The position numbers were made by a program, and so were the translations under genes. The notes under the pieces were generated by a model. The model did no database searches. It saw only the letters and a program-made list of their open reading frames with translations, and was not told the origin of the DNA. 64,000 nt of DNA from Erysipelatoclostridium sp. AM42-17 (GTDB lineage: Bacteria; Bacillota_I; Bacilli_A; Erysipelotrichales; Coprobacillaceae), in contig NZ_QUIN01000003.1 of NCBI RefSeq assembly GCF_003480255.1, forward strand, positions 51,474 through 115,473, written 5' to 3'. Position 1 is the first letter of the stretch. Each line of letters starts with the position of its first letter. Positions 63,531 through 64,000 of this stretch are shown here, piece by piece.

Positions 63531-63895
63531 CTATATCATTATTTGAAATTTTATAAAATCTTTCCAAAGATTGTCGACACAGTGTGTCGACAATCTGGTG
63601 CTTTACTTTCGTGGTCGCATTATAGAACTTTATTACAGGTCAAAGATTCTGAAGCTCGTGATTGGTATGAAAAGGAAGCTATAGAACAAACTTGGAGTGT
63701 TCGTACTTTACAAAGAAATACTTCTTCTCAATATTATTATCGTATGCTTCATGCGCAAAAAAAAAGAAACTTGTAGAAAATGAGATGAAAGAACTCACAT
63801 CAAAGTATCAAAATGATAAGTTTGAGTTTATCAAAAATCCGGTGGCTACAGAGTTTTTATGGTTTTTGCAAGATACAGAATTTGGATACAGATGA
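63531..63895 (+). pseudogene. Broken DUF1016/YhcG-like nuclease gene
   Basis: After the Fic stop, one frame encodes LSWSHYRTLLQVKDSEARDWY and EQTWSVRTLQRNTSSQYYYRML, characteristic of the DUF1016 N-terminal domain of YhcG-type PDDEXK nucleases. At a run of nine A residues (about 63758-63766) the frame shifts, and the continuation LVENEMKELTSKYQ...KFEFIKNPVATEFL is in another frame before stopping. No start codon or N-terminus precedes the match, and the catalytic C-terminal half is missing. It is therefore a fragment with both ends lost and an internal frameshift; an intact gene split by a sequencing error would still lack the nuclease domain. Confidence 0.8.
63568..63596 (+). repeat. Perfect 13-bp inverted repeat in the DUF1016 remnant
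   Basis: AGATTGTCGACAC and its exact inverse flank the trinucleotide AGT. In frame it encodes KIVDTVCRQS, so it may simply be coding sequence, but the perfection is notable. Confidence 0.7.
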
Positions 63896-63951
63896 CATAG
63901 TTCGTTACTCCATAAAGTAAGTTCAATCAAGGTACATGGTGTGGCTATGGG

Positions 63952-64000
63952 TAACCAAATAATTTAGGGGGAAAGCCAAATTATTTAGGGGACAACTTTA
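63952..64000 (+). repeat. Tandem imperfect repeats at the window end, possible insertion-sequence end
   Basis: CCAAATAATTTAGGGGGAAAG and CCAAATTATTTAGGGGACAAC are adjacent near-copies about 22 bp apart. Multiple short repeats of this kind mark the ends of some insertion sequences (for example the IS21 family). No transposase is within the window. Confidence 0.45.

Noticed and set aside
63692-63895. Separate 67-residue gene
   Set aside because: Its first part is out-of-frame sequence; the rest is the frameshifted continuation of the DUF1016 remnant.

Overview
The window is a low-G+C chromosome segment from a Firmicute. Gene content and order (rnmV-rsmA-yabG-ispE-glmU-prs, mnmG-rsmG-noc, parA-parB, yybS-like/gdpP/rplI/dnaB, spoIIE-tilS-hpt-ftsH-hslO-dus-lysS) match the origin-proximal region of Bacillus-type genomes. 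The very A+T-rich codon use and the anaerobic NrdD/NrdG pair suggest a strictly anaerobic gut Firmicute, perhaps of the Erysipelotrichia/Coprobacillus type; that placement is inference. YabG and SpoIIE indicate an endospore former. Apart from the dut/GIY-YIG pair, every gene is on the + strand, as expected on one replichore close to the origin. I saw no rRNA, tRNA, CRISPR array or oriC.

Layout. 1-3500: end of a sugar operon (MtlR-type antiterminator fragment, mannitol-type PTS EIIBA, PfkB-family sugar kinase, SorE-like polyol-phosphate dehydrogenase). 3600-11000: class III fructose bisphosphatase, a 28-residue membrane miniprotein with its own promoter and terminator, then rRNA maturation, isoprenoid, cell-wall and PRPP genes. 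11000-15430: a haem-acquisition operon (NEAT protein, Shp-like haem protein, ABC importer). 15600-21500: tatD, G5/3D cell-wall protein, RpiB-family isomerase, mnmG-rsmG-noc. 21480-27900: a MATE exporter behind an attenuator leader that resembles a guanidine-IV (mepA) riboswitch, lrgAB, a sugar-nucleotide reductase, a dicarboxylate symporter, dut/GIY-YIG, and haemolysin III. 27900-33120: anaerobic ribonucleotide reductase, with an uncharacterised membrane protein and AlaX between nrdD and nrdG. 33200-38350: pssA-psd-parA-parB, then a GntR-ABC operon. 38400-48850: OatA-type acetyltransferase, c-di-AMP phosphodiesterase and replication genes, tdk, DUF1275, prfA-prmC-GNAT. 49000-57430: spoIIE through dus, with a second membrane miniprotein (29 aa) between ftsH and hslO. 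57430-62311: metY preceded by an 18-codon ORF, a basic DUF6465-like protein, an aldo/keto reductase and lysS under a T-box. 62400-64000: an accessory segment of different base composition with a Fic protein, a broken DUF1016/YhcG gene and insertion-sequence-like repeats.

Working together: the ABC importer would take haem handed over by the two surface proteins; gdpP, oatA, glmU, lrgAB and the 3D protein concern the envelope and its c-di-AMP control; pssA/psd make phosphatidylethanolamine; parA/parB/noc handle chromosome segregation and division-site protection. The least explained items are the three miniprotein ORFs, a perfect 18-bp inverted repeat before dus, the long leader hairpin of nrdD, paired dyads at the haem operon, and the Fic/DUF1016 remnant.
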